DNA from: a bacterium
Lineage (GTDB): Bacteria > JALSQH01
NCBI GenBank assembly: GCA_027004335.1
Contig: JALTID010000247.1
Location: 1 to 16,978 of the forward strand
Length of the DNA: 16,978 nucleotides
Direction: 5' to 3'
Shown here: in pieces, positions 1 to 8,028 of the stretch
Layout: each line of letters starts with the position of its first letter
How positions within the stretch are numbered: position 1 is the first letter of the stretch
Translations under genes and position numbers: made by a program
The notes under the pieces: model-generated
Told to the model about the DNA's origin: nothing
The model's input: only the letters and a program-made list of their open reading frames with translations
Databases searched by the model: none

Positions 1-1
1 G

Positions 2-628
2 ATGAGTGAAAGATCAAAATTCTGGCAACATTTTAAACAGAACTTTCTTACTGGCTTTATACTTCTTTTACCCTTTATAGGAACCATCTATGTCCTTTAT
101 CTGCTTATAAAATTTTCAAACAAGCTCCTGAAAATCCTGATTCCTGTACAGGGAATCCCCCAAATACCGGGATTGGGTTTGCTTTTAGCTCTAATAATAA
201 TTTATATTATTGGTTACTTTTCAAATAAATACTTTGGCAAAAAAGTCCTTGACTTCTGGGAAAAACTCCTCTCCCAGATCCCGGGGATCAGGGGAATTTA
301 CAGTGGCTTAAAAAAATTCACAAAAAATATAAGTGTGATAGATAGGAGCAAGCTTCTGAAAGTTGTTGCTGTGGAGTATCCCAGAAAAGGCATTTATGCC
401 ATAGGCTTTATAACTTCCTACGAAAACACTTTACTAAAAAATAAAAATGAAAACCTCAAAACAATATTTCTCCCTACATCCCCAAACCCAACCAGCGGAT
501 TTATAATAATAGCAAAAGAGGAAGACCTGATCCCCCTTGATCTTACCATAGATGAAGCATTTTCATACATAATATCGGGGGGAATTGTTTCACCCGTGGA
601 TGAGAAGATCTCTGGAGAAGAAAAATGA
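2..628 (+). CDS. DUF502 family inner-membrane protein
   Basis: A 208-residue protein whose layout fits the DUF502 (PF04367) family of membrane proteins, which have no established biochemical role. Two hydrophobic segments are visible at about residues 16-37 and 55-73, separated by a short Pro/Gly-rich loop (IPQIPGLG). They are followed by an amphipathic stretch (IPGIRGIYSGLKKF, about 93-106) and a soluble C-terminal domain carrying the family-typical PTSPNPTSG motif near residue 160. The ATG sits one base from the window edge, so a longer upstream start cannot be excluded. Its stop overlaps the smpB start in an ATGA junction, so it is the first visible gene of the smpB-leu-asd operon. Family membership comes from motif recognition; function is unknown. 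Confidence 0.85.
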   Translation: MSERSKFWQHFKQNFLTGFILLLPFIGTIYVLYLLIKFSNKLLKILIPVQGIPQIPGLGLLLALIIIYIIGYFSNKYFGKKVLDFWEKLLSQIPGIRGIYSGLKKFTKNISVIDRSKLLKVVAVEYPRKGIYAIGFITSYENTLLKNKNENLKTIFLPTSPNPTSGFIIIAKEEDLIPLDLTIDEAFSYIISGGIVSPVDEKISGEEK

Positions 629-1101
629 GTGAAAAGCAGAGTAAAATAAAAGTGCTCACAGTTAACAAAAAGGCTCGCTACAACTACGAGATATTGGAAA
701 CCATTGAGGCAGGAATTGAGTTAAAAGGGAGCGAAGTAAAATCGGCAAAACAGGGGCATATAAATATAAGGGATTCCTTTGCAATAATTGATAAGGGAGA
801 AGCTTTCCTGCTTAATTCCCATATTTCCCCTTACGAACACGCCACCTATGACAGAACGGACCCATACAGAAGAAGGAAACTCCTCCTTCACAGACGGGAA
901 ATAGATCGCCTCCAGGGAAAACTAAAAACAAAAGGGCTGACCCTTGTCCCTTTGAAAGTATATGTCAAAAATGGTAAGATAAAGGTTGAATTAGCCCTCG
1001 TAAAAGGTAAGAAAAAATACGATAAAAGAAGAGCAATCATAGAAAAAGACATCCAGAGGGAAATGGAAAGAGAAATAAAAGAATTCAAAAATAAACGGTA
1101 A
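625..1101 (+). CDS. smpB: SsrA-binding protein SmpB
   Basis: SmpB binds tmRNA and brings it to stalled ribosomes for trans-translation, rescuing the ribosome and tagging the nascent chain for proteolysis. The 158-residue length is normal. Family motifs in order: NKKARYNY near residue 14, EAGIELKGSEVKSAKQG at about 28-44, ISPYEHA near 67, RRRKLLLHRREIDRL at about 82-96, and the C-terminal KGKKKYDKR signature followed by a basic helix. The ATG overlaps the upstream stop (ATGA), with GGAGAA just before it. The stop lies 15 bases before leuC. No tmRNA gene was recognised in the window. Placement between a membrane protein and leucine genes probably reflects a general housekeeping operon. Confidence 0.97.
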   Translation: MSEKQSKIKVLTVNKKARYNYEILETIEAGIELKGSEVKSAKQGHINIRDSFAIIDKGEAFLLNSHISPYEHATYDRTDPYRRRKLLLHRREIDRLQGKLKTKGLTLVPLKVYVKNGKIKVELALVKGKKKYDKRRAIIEKDIQREMEREIKEFKNKR

Positions 1102-1116
1102 AAGTGGAGAGCTGAA

Positions 1117-2391
1117 ATGGGAATGACTATTACTGAAAAAATCCTTGCTGATCACTCAGGGGGAAAAACTGTTGAACCGGGAGGACTCATCACTGTAAAA
1201 GTAGATGTAGCTCTTGGAAACGATGTTACCGCCCCCATTGCTATAAGAAAATTCAGAGAGGTAGGAGCCAAAAATGTATGGGATGTAAATAAAGTAGTTC
1301 TCGTTCCTGATCATTTTACCCCAAATAAGGATATTCTCTCAGCTACTCAGGCAAAAATATTGAGAGATTTTGCCATTGAACAGAATATCGTAAATTACTT
1401 TGAGCAGGGGGAGGTTGGAATTGAGCATGTTCTACTTCCTGAACAGGGAATTGTACTTCCTGGAGATCTCATCGTTGGTGCTGACAGTCACACCTGCACA
1501 TATGGAGCACTGGGAGCATTTTCCACCGGGGTTGGAAGCACTGATCTAGCTGCTACATGGACAACAGGTGAGATCTGGTTAAGAGTCCCTGAAACAATAA
1601 AGTTTGTATATCACGGTACAAGAAACAAATGGGTTTCCGGTAAGGATCTAATCCTCTACACAATTGGTAGAATCGGGGTAGATGGTGCACTTTACAAAGC
1701 AATGGAACTTAGAGGTCCTGTAATTGAACAACTACCTATGTCAGATAGATTCACCATGACAAATATGGCTGTGGAAGCGGGAGCAAAAAGTGGAATAATA
1801 CCACCAGACGACATCACGCTGGACTTCATCAAAAGCAGAGCTAAGAGGAGTTACAAACTCTACTACAGCGACAGTGACGCAAAATACTCTGAGGTAATAG
1901 ATATAAATGTGAGTGAAATACAGCCCCAGGTGGCTCTACCCCATCTGCCAGAAAACACTAAAAATGTGAGTGAAGTTTCAAACATTGAACTGGATCAGGT
2001 ATTTATTGGCTCCTGCACCAACGGCAGGATAGAGGATCTCAGAACTGCTGCAAAAATACTAAAAGGAAAGAAAAGAAAAAAATATCTCAGGCTCATAGTG
2101 ATCCCTGCCACACCCACAATTTATAGACAGGCTTTGAAAGAGGGAATTATTGAAATCCTTGCTGAAGCAGGTGCTGTGATCGGCCCACCAACCTGTGGAC
2201 CCTGTCTTGGCGGACATATGGGAGTTCTTGCGAAGGGAGAGAAGGCTCTTGCTACAACCAACAGAAACTTTGTGGGAAGAATGGGACATCCAGAAAGCGA
2301 AGTTTATCTTGCAAGTCCAGCAGTAGCAGCAGCTTCAGCTATAACAGGCAGAATAACTCATCCAGACGAAGTTTATCAGGGGGAAGAATGA
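1117..2391 (+). CDS. leuC: 3-isopropylmalate dehydratase large subunit
   Basis: The large, [4Fe-4S]-bearing subunit of isopropylmalate isomerase, which converts 2-isopropylmalate to 3-isopropylmalate in leucine biosynthesis together with LeuD. It has 424 residues, the shorter archaeal/HacA-like type rather than the roughly 466-residue enterobacterial form. Cluster ligands are visible as C300 (GSCTNGR) and C360/C363 ([10 protein letters not shown]), with the same 60 and 3 spacing as in the family. The aconitase motif DSHTCTYG lies at 123-130. A GGAGA Shine-Dalgarno at 1106-1110 fits ATG 1117; an ATG two codons later is a less well placed alternative. The homoaconitase and citramalate isomerases share this fold, but adjacent leuD and leuB favour the leucine pathway. 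Confidence 0.95.
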   Translation: MGMTITEKILADHSGGKTVEPGGLITVKVDVALGNDVTAPIAIRKFREVGAKNVWDVNKVVLVPDHFTPNKDILSATQAKILRDFAIEQNIVNYFEQGEVGIEHVLLPEQGIVLPGDLIVGADSHTCTYGALGAFSTGVGSTDLAATWTTGEIWLRVPETIKFVYHGTRNKWVSGKDLILYTIGRIGVDGALYKAMELRGPVIEQLPMSDRFTMTNMAVEAGAKSGIIPPDDITLDFIKSRAKRSYKLYYSDSDAKYSEVIDINVSEIQPQVALPHLPENTKNVSEVSNIELDQVFIGSCTNGRIEDLRTAAKILKGKKRKKYLRLIVIPATPTIYRQALKEGIIEILAEAGAVIGPPTCGPCLGGHMGVLAKGEKALATTNRNFVGRMGHPESEVYLASPAVAAASAITGRITHPDEVYQGEE

Positions 2392-2392
2392 G

Positions 2393-2899
2393 ATGGCTAT
2401 AATAAAGGGAAGAGTATGGAAATTTGGTGATGATATTGATACAGATAGGATCATACCTGCCAGGTATCTAAATACATCAGATCCTGAAAAACTTGCAGAA
2501 CACTGCATGGAAGATGCTGATCCGGAATTTCCAGAAAAGGTGCAGGAGGGAGACATCATTGTCGCAGGTAAAAACTTCGGCTCAGGCTCAAGCAGGGAAC
2601 ATGCCCCTATTTCAATTAAAGCTGCGGGGGTTGCAGCAATAATTGCTAAAAGTTTTGCAAGGATCTTCTACAGAAATTCATTTAACATAGGCCTCCCAAT
2701 TTTAGAAGCTCCAGAAGCAGTGGAGGGTACAGAAGAGGGAGATATTATTGAGATTGATACTAAAAAAGGCACAATTATCAATACAAGAACAGGTATAACA
2801 TATAAAGCAAATCCAATCCCACCTTTTATGGAAGAGCTTCTTGAAGCTGGTGGGCTGATGGAGTATATCAAGAGAAAGTATAACTTAGGAGAAGAATGA
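2393..2899 (+). CDS. leuD: 3-isopropylmalate dehydratase small subunit
   Basis: The swivel-domain subunit that completes the active site of LeuC. The 168 residues are of the short LeuD type common in archaea and thermophilic bacteria. Visible motifs are the [16 protein letters not shown] loop at about residues 13-28, which carries substrate-recognition residues, the [10 protein letters not shown] signature near 63-72, and [15 protein letters not shown]. The start is one base after the leuC TGA, with an AGGGGGA Shine-Dalgarno inside the leuC 3' end. Its stop overlaps the leuB start (ATGA). The tight spacing implies co-translation in a fixed ratio with LeuC. The same small-subunit type occurs in homoaconitases, so substrate choice is inferred from neighbours. 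Confidence 0.95.
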   Translation: MAIIKGRVWKFGDDIDTDRIIPARYLNTSDPEKLAEHCMEDADPEFPEKVQEGDIIVAGKNFGSGSSREHAPISIKAAGVAAIIAKSFARIFYRNSFNIGLPILEAPEAVEGTEEGDIIEIDTKKGTIINTRTGITYKANPIPPFMEELLEAGGLMEYIKRKYNLGEE

Positions 2900-3990
2900 T
2901 GGAACACAGGGTTGCTGTTTTTCCTGGGGATGGTATCGGAGTGGAGATTATGGAACAGGCAAAGAAAGTTATTTATAAGGTAAATGAGATTACAGATGTA
3001 AAATTAAATCTCAGGGAAGGTTTAGCTGGAGGTGCCTCCATAGATAAATATGGAGTACCTCTTACCGACGAAAATCTACAGCTTGCTATAAACTCAGATG
3101 CTGTGCTATTAGGTGCTGTAGGGGGACCCAAGTGGGAACCACTGGACTATTCTATCAGGCCCGAGAGGGCTCTACTGACACTCAGGAAAGAATTAGGACT
3201 CTTTGCAAATTTGAGACCTGCAAAGGTTTTTCCACAGCTTGTTGATGCATCTACCCTTAAGGCGGAAATGGTAAAAGATATAGACCTCATCGTTGTAAGA
3301 GAATTAACGGGAGGCCTCTATTTTGCACAGCCTAAAGGTGTTACAACCCTTGAAGATGGAAGAAGAAAAGGGGTTAATACCCTCGCCTATACAGAAGATG
3401 AAATTGAAAGAATAGCAAGGAAAGCCTTTGAAATTGCCACGCAGAGAAGAAAAAAAGTAACAAATGTGGATAAGGCAAATGTTTTAGAAGCAACAGAACT
3501 CTGGAGAGATGTTGTGGTAGAAGTGCACAAAGATTTTCCAGAAGTTGAATTAAATCACATGTATGTGGATAACTGCGCCATGCAATTAGTAAGATATCCG
3601 GCACAGTTTGATGTTATTGTTACATGCAACATGTTTGGTGATGTACTCAGCGATGAGGCATCAATGCTAACGGGCTCCATAGGAATGTTACCTTCCGCAA
3701 GTCTTGGTGAAAAAGGAGGTATGTATGAGCCGGCGCACGGGAGTGCCCCCGATATTGCCGGCCAGGATAAAGCCAACCCTATAGCAACCATTCTCTCTGT
3801 GGCAATGATGTACAGATACACATTTAAAGAGGGAAAAATTGCTGACGCTATAGAAAAAGCGGTGGAAAAAACTCTGGAAGAAGGTTACAGAACCCCCGAT
3901 ATTTTTACGCAGGGTACCACCCAAGTGGGCACAGGAAAAATGGGCGACATAATTGCTGAAAAAACAGCTGAAATACTCAAAAACAACTAA
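2896..3990 (+). CDS. leuB: 3-isopropylmalate dehydrogenase
   Basis: Oxidatively decarboxylates 3-isopropylmalate to 2-oxoisocaproate with NAD+. The 364-residue length is standard. Substrate residues visible are R97 and R107 ([20 protein letters not shown]), R135 and Y142 ([16 protein letters not shown]), K193 (VDKANVLEA) and D225 (YVDNCAMQL). The metal-binding aspartates are D249 and D253 ([10 protein letters not shown]). The NAD-binding loop [14 protein letters not shown] is at 282-295. ATG 2896 overlaps the leuD stop and follows an AGGAG at 2887-2891; a second ATG directly follows. The LeuB-type RPExxLLxLRKxLxLFANLRP stretch argues against homoisocitrate or isocitrate dehydrogenase. Asd follows 16 bases downstream. 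Confidence 0.96.
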   Translation: MMEHRVAVFPGDGIGVEIMEQAKKVIYKVNEITDVKLNLREGLAGGASIDKYGVPLTDENLQLAINSDAVLLGAVGGPKWEPLDYSIRPERALLTLRKELGLFANLRPAKVFPQLVDASTLKAEMVKDIDLIVVRELTGGLYFAQPKGVTTLEDGRRKGVNTLAYTEDEIERIARKAFEIATQRRKKVTNVDKANVLEATELWRDVVVEVHKDFPEVELNHMYVDNCAMQLVRYPAQFDVIVTCNMFGDVLSDEASMLTGSIGMLPSASLGEKGGMYEPAHGSAPDIAGQDKANPIATILSVAMMYRYTFKEGKIADAIEKAVEKTLEEGYRTPDIFTQGTTQVGTGKMGDIIAEKTAEILKNN

Positions 3991-4006
3991 AAGAGAGGAG
4001 TAGAAA

Positions 4007-5032
4007 ATGAAAAAGGAAGGCTACAATGTCGCAGTTGTTGGTGCAACTGGAGCAGTAGGAAGAGAATTTATAAGCATATTACAGGAAAGAAATTTTCCTG
4101 TAAAAAATATCAAATTTCTTGCTTCAAGCAGATCAGCTGGTACCTACCTGGAATGGAAAGGTAAAGATGTGATGGTTGAGGAACTCAAAAAAGATTCCTT
4201 CAAAGATATGGAAATTGCACTTTTCTCAGCTGGTGGTGGTACAAGCAAGAAATTTGCACCTTATGCCGCTGAAGCAGGAGCTGTGGTGATTGATAATTCC
4301 AGCGCATGGAGAATGGAACCAGATATTCCTCTGGTGGTCCCAGAGGTAAACCCCGAAGATGTTGCTCTTTATAAAAATCGAAACATAATTGCAAACCCGA
4401 ACTGTTCTACTATTCAGATGGTTGTGCCACTTAAACCCATTCATGATAAAGCTAAGATCAAGAGGATCGTGGTAGCCACCTATCAGGCTACATCTGGAGC
4501 TGGGAAAAAAGCTATGGATGAACTTTTTGAGCAGACTGTGAGTATTCTTAATGGGAAGGGACCCACAGAGGCTAAAGTATTTGCTCACCAGATTGCCTTT
4601 AATGCCCTGCCCCATATTGATGTTTTCTTTGATGATGGCTACACTAAAGAAGAGTGGAAGATGGTTAATGAAACAAAAAAAATTATGCATGATGATTCCA
4701 TCCAGGTCACAGCCACATGCGTGAGAGTTCCTGTGTTTTATGGCCATTCAGAAGCTGTCAATATTGAAACTGAGGAAAAATTGACCCCGGATGAGGTGAG
4801 AAAATTGCTGAGCAATTTCCCTGGAGTTGTTGTAGAAGATGACCCCAAAAACAATGTGTATCCACTGGCTATAAATGCCGCAGGCAAAGATGAGGTTTTT
4901 GTGGGAAGGATAAGAGAAGATTTCTCCACACCCAACGGCATAAATATGTGGGTAGTTGCAGATAATATCCGCAAAGGAGCTGCATTAAATGCAATTCAAA
5001 TTGCTGAAATTCTCATTGAGAAGTATCTGTAA
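4007..5032 (+). CDS. asd: aspartate-semialdehyde dehydrogenase
   Basis: Reduces beta-aspartyl phosphate to aspartate semialdehyde with NADPH, the branch-point step to lysine/diaminopimelate, threonine and methionine. The 341 residues include the GATGAVGRE nucleotide loop at 12-20, the catalytic Cys C133 in NPNCSTIQ, the TYQATSGAGKKAMDEL motif near 158-173, and CVRVPVFYGHSEAV carrying substrate R240 and the general-base H247. A strong Shine-Dalgarno (GAGGAG) precedes ATG 4007, 16 bases after the leuB stop. The leuC-leuD-leuB-asd order is a known bacterial arrangement. The gene is followed within 6 bases by a perfect intrinsic terminator, so it ends this operon. The next gene starts inside its last 15 codons. 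Confidence 0.96.
   Translation: MKKEGYNVAVVGATGAVGREFISILQERNFPVKNIKFLASSRSAGTYLEWKGKDVMVEELKKDSFKDMEIALFSAGGGTSKKFAPYAAEAGAVVIDNSSAWRMEPDIPLVVPEVNPEDVALYKNRNIIANPNCSTIQMVVPLKPIHDKAKIKRIVVATYQATSGAGKKAMDELFEQTVSILNGKGPTEAKVFAHQIAFNALPHIDVFFDDGYTKEEWKMVNETKKIMHDDSIQVTATCVRVPVFYGHSEAVNIETEEKLTPDEVRKLLSNFPGVVVEDDPKNNVYPLAINAAGKDEVFVGRIREDFSTPNGINMWVVADNIRKGAALNAIQIAEILIEKYL
4973..4979 (+). promoter_or_regulatory. Shine-Dalgarno inside asd for the CFI-box gene
   Basis: AAAGGAG lies 9 bases before ATG 4989, in the 3' end of asd. It is the only good ribosome-binding site near the beginning of this reading frame. It supports a start at 4989, 44 bases before the end of asd, rather than at a TTG (5001 or 5016) or after the terminator hairpin. 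Confidence 0.55.
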
Positions 5033-6083
5033 GGACTGGAAAAGGGGGATACTCCCCCTTTTCCTTTTATTTTTCATTGCCTCGCCGCTCATAGCTAATG
5101 GGATACAATTTACCCACATTTACCCAGACGATCTGGTAATAAATATCCATCCAGACAACCCATCAGGCAAGGCAGAAGTTTTCTGGAACTCTCCTGCTTC
5201 AGGAAAATATACTCTGCAATACAACTACAACGGAGAAAAAACAGCTCTCAAGGATATATCCTGCAACAGTGGAGATACAGTTAAATTTTATATAACCTCC
5301 AACTCTATCACAACCTCCACAGGAGAAAAAAGCATTCTTGATCTTCCTGATGGAACATACCCATTCACCATTACCCTATCAGCAGGAACCACCTACTCAG
5401 CACAGTTTACCATCACAGTTGATGGAACCCCACCACACACTCCTACCGGACTCAGGGGCATTCCAGGTGACTCCTCTGTAAAACTGGCGTGGGACGCCCC
5501 ACCCCCTGAAGATAATGATATTGAAAACTACTTTATATATTACTCCAGCTCGCCCGGTATTGTCTCAAGGCTAAGCAAAGAAAATAACAATATTACGACG
5601 CTAAAAACACCAGGGAATATCAATACATATATTGTAGATCACCTTAAAAATAACACAACCTACCATTTCGTATTAAGGGCTAAAGACCGTGCTGATAATT
5701 ACTCTGGATATTCAGCAGAAACAACGGTGACTCCCAGAACCACATATACTCTCTCAGATTTAACAGGAGAAGAAGGTGGTTGTTTCATAGCCACTGCTGC
5801 TTTTGGAAATTTAGATAATCCGTTTGTGATCTCATTTAGACTTTTCAGAGACTTTATTCTCAAAAAATTCCCCGGAGGACTTAAACTTATTAAATTTTAC
5901 TATCGGTACAGTCCACCATATGCTCATTTCATTGCAAAAAGTCCCTTACTGAGGATTACTGTTTTAATTTTGCTGATCCCACTGAGTTTTCTCGTTTCCA
6001 TTGTAACTCTTTTCACATTCTATCCATCTTTGCTTCTAACCGCCGGGATAGCTCTATATTCTCTATTCCTGAAGGAGGAGTAA
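4989..6083 (+). CDS. exported FN3-domain protein with CFI-box C-terminus
   Basis: A 364-residue probable envelope protein. Residues 1-38 form a signal sequence: a basic N-region up to KDWKRG, a hydrophobic core ILPLFLLFFIASPL, and an apparent cleavage near ANG. After a beta-rich region (about 40-145), a fibronectin type III-like domain spans about 148-250 (TPTGLRGIPGDSSVKLAWDAP, then YHFVLRAKDRADNYSG). Residues 264-345 match the CFI-box C-terminal domain: GGCFIATAAFG, then LRxFRD-type FRLFRDFILKKFPGG, FYYRYSPPYAHFIA and a transmembrane segment. The role of that domain is not established. The start overlaps asd, and the signal-peptide codons contain the asd terminator, so expression may be conditional. 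A barrel-protein gene follows 1 base downstream. The start is supported by AAAGGAG at 4973; TTG 5016 would give a shorter signal peptide. Confidence 0.82.
   Translation: MQFKLLKFSLRSICKDWKRGILPLFLLFFIASPLIANGIQFTHIYPDDLVINIHPDNPSGKAEVFWNSPASGKYTLQYNYNGEKTALKDISCNSGDTVKFYITSNSITTSTGEKSILDLPDGTYPFTITLSAGTTYSAQFTITVDGTPPHTPTGLRGIPGDSSVKLAWDAPPPEDNDIENYFIYYSSSPGIVSRLSKENNNITTLKTPGNINTYIVDHLKNNTTYHFVLRAKDRADNYSGYSAETTVTPRTTYTLSDLTGEEGGCFIATAAFGNLDNPFVISFRLFRDFILKKFPGGLKLIKFYYRYSPPYAHFIAKSPLLRITVLILLIPLSFLVSIVTLFTFYPSLLLTAGIALYSLFLKEE
5038..5075 (+). terminator. intrinsic terminator of the smpB-leu-asd operon, inside the next CDS
   Basis: An 11-bp perfect stem, GGAAAAGGGGG (5038-5048) and CCCCCTTTTCC (5054-5064), with a 5-base loop ATACT, followed by the T-rich tract TTTTATTTTTC (5065-5075). 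It begins 6 bases after the asd stop, the textbook position for an operon terminator. It is also in frame inside the following gene, encoding part of its signal peptide (WKRGILPLFLLFF). No gap in the downstream frame separates the two functions. Confidence 0.88.
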
Positions 6084-6084
6084 G

Positions 6085-6759
6085 TTGCTAAAAAAACTAA
6101 TTTTCATTACCACACTACTTTCCTTCTCATACTCAACATTTGGTGGGGATTTCTCAATTCTTACAGCTCCATACAAACCCAATATGAAAACAAATATTAT
6201 CAAAAATGCTACCACGGGAGAAAAATACACCTACGATGATATTTATGGGAAGTCAGGAACATACTTAACTTTTCTCCACTATGACTATCAGATAATAAAA
6301 AAACATGGTTCACTTTACATCGGTGGGGAAGCAGGTTTTGCAATGGACCGTGGGCACTCTCTTATTCAGAATGATCTGGGGGAATATGTCCCATCAGGAG
6401 AAAGACTTTATCTCTACTCAATTCCCATAAATATTCTTGCAGGGTATGAACTCAATTATTTGAGAAAACAACCTCTGGTCCCATTTGTTGAAGGAGGGGG
6501 TACTTACTGGATCTTTCAGGAAAAGAAAGAAAACAGGGGATCCACGACAGGTGCAAAAAAAGGTTATTTTTATGGAGGAGGGATAAAATTCCTCTTGGAC
6601 CTTCTTGAGCCGACAGCAGCAGCAGAAATGAAGATTGACTATGGCATCTTTCACACATATCTGATAGGAGGTTACAGAAATTTCACGATCAAATATCCCC
6701 AGAAGGGATTTAATTTTTCAGGTAATTTATTCTTTGCAGCATTAAGCTTCAATTTCTAA
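6085..6759 (+). CDS. small outer-membrane beta-barrel protein (MXAN_2562-like)
   Basis: A 224-residue protein with a TTG start, supported by AGGAGG at 6073-6078 with 6-base spacing and by a good signal peptide (MLKKLIFITTLLSFSYSTFG, cleavage near residue 20). The mature part alternates polar and hydrophobic residues in strand-like blocks rich in Gly and aromatics (GSLYIGGEAGF, LVPFVEGGGTYWIF, GYFYGGGIKFLLDL). It ends in LFFAALSFNF, with the C-terminal Phe typical of outer-membrane barrels inserted by the Bam machinery. The pattern (YKPN near the mature N-terminus, a middle GGEAGF, PLVPFVEGG) resembles the MXAN_2562 family of barrel proteins; that name is from memory of the family pattern and is moderately sure. 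It starts 1 base after the CFI-box gene stop, so the two are likely co-transcribed. No function is known. Confidence 0.78.
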   Translation: MLKKLIFITTLLSFSYSTFGGDFSILTAPYKPNMKTNIIKNATTGEKYTYDDIYGKSGTYLTFLHYDYQIIKKHGSLYIGGEAGFAMDRGHSLIQNDLGEYVPSGERLYLYSIPINILAGYELNYLRKQPLVPFVEGGGTYWIFQEKKENRGSTTGAKKGYFYGGGIKFLLDLLEPTAAAEMKIDYGIFHTYLIGGYRNFTIKYPQKGFNFSGNLFFAALSFNF

Positions 6760-7950
6760 TTAAAATGCAAATATCACCATAAACTTCAGAGCTTTCATAG
6801 TCCAATCATGATAGGCAACTCCTACTCTTGAATGAGGGAAAGTAGCTATGCTACTAAAGGTTCCAACAATCCCCGCAGTATCAACTCTAAAAGTTGTCCA
6901 TCTACCATAGCCTCTATAAGCAATTTTGAGATCATTATTAGTATTATCATAATAGCTTATAACCGGAACATGACGATGATCAAGAGTAATACTGCACGAT
7001 TCCCCAACAACACCAATATAATCCACAACCTCAATTGTCCACCGATCCCCATCAAAGTGGGCATACTTAAGATCACCATGGAGTGAATCATAATAGCAAA
7101 CATGATAATCATTTTCACCAGAGATAAAAAGGGAATTCCAGACTCCAACATCGTCCCTATTTTTCGTAAGCTTACCATCAACAATTTGAATAACCCAACC
7201 GATACCTGCTCCAGAATAACTATTCCTTATTGCACGCGGATCATCAGGATTATAAATTGCATACATTAAAGACCCAAATGAGGCATTATAGTAAACGATT
7301 ACAGGTCTCTGTGTCTTCGGTGTTAAGCCTAAATGTACAGACTTACCCCCAATAACACCACCAGTTCCCCAAACAAGAGTTCCATCGTCAACTTCAAACC
7401 TACTAGAATCCGAAAAAGTACCATCAGGACTCTGTGACATATAGTAGAGATCATGACCTACACTATCAACAAAAGCCACATGAGCAAGATCATTAGCATC
7501 TATCACAAGCGAAGCAGCCAAACCTCCATGGTCTTTGAAAATAACCACAGGATCAATCCATGCATTATGTCTACTGCTGTAATAGATATATTTTAATTGA
7601 TCATTACTAGCATCATAATATGCGATATGAGGATTATTAAAAGAATCAAGGTCCATAGAAGAATACATCCCCACATCACCAACACTATCTAATGTACTTA
7701 CATCCCATCTGCCAGTAGCGAGGTTAAGTTTTGCATAACGAAGGTCACCATCCTGAAAATCATAATAACTTACCTGCGGTACCCCATCACTCCCAATTTT
7801 AAGACTATTGTATTGACCAACATCAGCAGTGTTGTCAACTACTAAACTCTCAGTTTTGATCCCTCGCCCAACGGGCTCTAAACCTGTTCTACCACATGAA
7901 ACAAGATAACTAAAAAAAATCACTAATAAAACATAACCAACCTTCCTCAC
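6760..7950 (-). CDS. lipoprotein with a seven-repeat beta-propeller
   Basis: A 396-residue protein with a GTG start at 7950, preceded on the minus strand by AGGAGG with 6-base spacing. The N-terminus is a lipoprotein signal with lipobox LVSC and lipidated C19, so the protein should be membrane-anchored. From residue 40 to the C-terminus it consists of seven repeats of about 45-65 residues. Each has a V-x-Y-Y-D-like strand (YYD at 62, 111, FVD at 160, YYN at 220, YYD at 286 and 333, YHD at 380), usually followed by GDLKYA-like residues, and many begin DVGxYxSL. Seven such units predict a closed seven-bladed propeller. It lies downstream of the 1237-residue exported protein in the same direction, with a terminator between. 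Its stop touches the stop of the convergent barrel gene. Binding partner unknown. Confidence 0.85.
   Translation of the reverse strand: MRKVGYVLLVIFFSYLVSCGRTGLEPVGRGIKTESLVVDNTADVGQYNSLKIGSDGVPQVSYYDFQDGDLRYAKLNLATGRWDVSTLDSVGDVGMYSSMDLDSFNNPHIAYYDASNDQLKYIYYSSRHNAWIDPVVIFKDHGGLAASLVIDANDLAHVAFVDSVGHDLYYMSQSPDGTFSDSSRFEVDDGTLVWGTGGVIGGKSVHLGLTPKTQRPVIVYYNASFGSLMYAIYNPDDPRAIRNSYSGAGIGWVIQIVDGKLTKNRDDVGVWNSLFISGENDYHVCYYDSLHGDLKYAHFDGDRWTIEVVDYIGVVGESCSITLDHRHVPVISYYDNTNNDLKIAYRGYGRWTTFRVDTAGIVGTFSSIATFPHSRVGVAYHDWTMKALKFMVIFAF
6763..7833 (-). repeat. seven in-gene repeats encoding propeller blades
   Basis: Seven degenerate coding repeats covering residues 40-396 of the lipoprotein. The best-conserved units are 1, 2, 5 and 6, with shared residues DVG-Y-SL, then V-YYD, then GDLKYA. 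Units 3 and 4 are more divergent and unit 4 carries an insertion of about 15 residues. Divergence between units shows an old duplication series, not recent slippage. Confidence 0.75.
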
Positions 7951-7990
7951 CTGAATCCTCCTGGATTTTTAAAATAAATAAGCATACAAG

Positions 7991-8024
7991 ATACAAAAAA
8001 GAGGAGGCAAATGCCTCCTCTTTT
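7991..8024 (-). terminator. intrinsic terminator after the 1237-residue gene
   Basis: Arms 7997-8009 and 8012-8024 are perfect reverse complements (AAAAGAGGAGGCA / TGCCTCCTCTTTT); with a realistic loop the stem is 11-12 bp. On the minus strand the hairpin is followed by TTTTTTGTATC, and it starts 5 bases after the stop of the 8029-11742 gene. On the plus strand it is also followed by TTTTCTATTT, so it could stop transcription from either side. Confidence 0.85.
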
Positions 8025-8028
8025 CTAT

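Noticed and set aside
1102-1116. A leucine attenuator or T-box before leuC
   Set aside because: Only 15 bases separate smpB from leuC, with no room for a leader peptide, T-box or hairpins.
4226-4747. A 173-codon minus-strand ORF inside asd
   Set aside because: It lies wholly inside the well-supported asd frame, reads as Cys/His/Ser-rich low-quality protein, and has no recognisable motif; it is a shadow of asd.
5001-5029. TTGCTG-17-TATCTG as a promoter for the CFI-box gene
   Set aside because: Only 3 of 6 bases match in each box, and initiation would fall downstream of the supported start codon.
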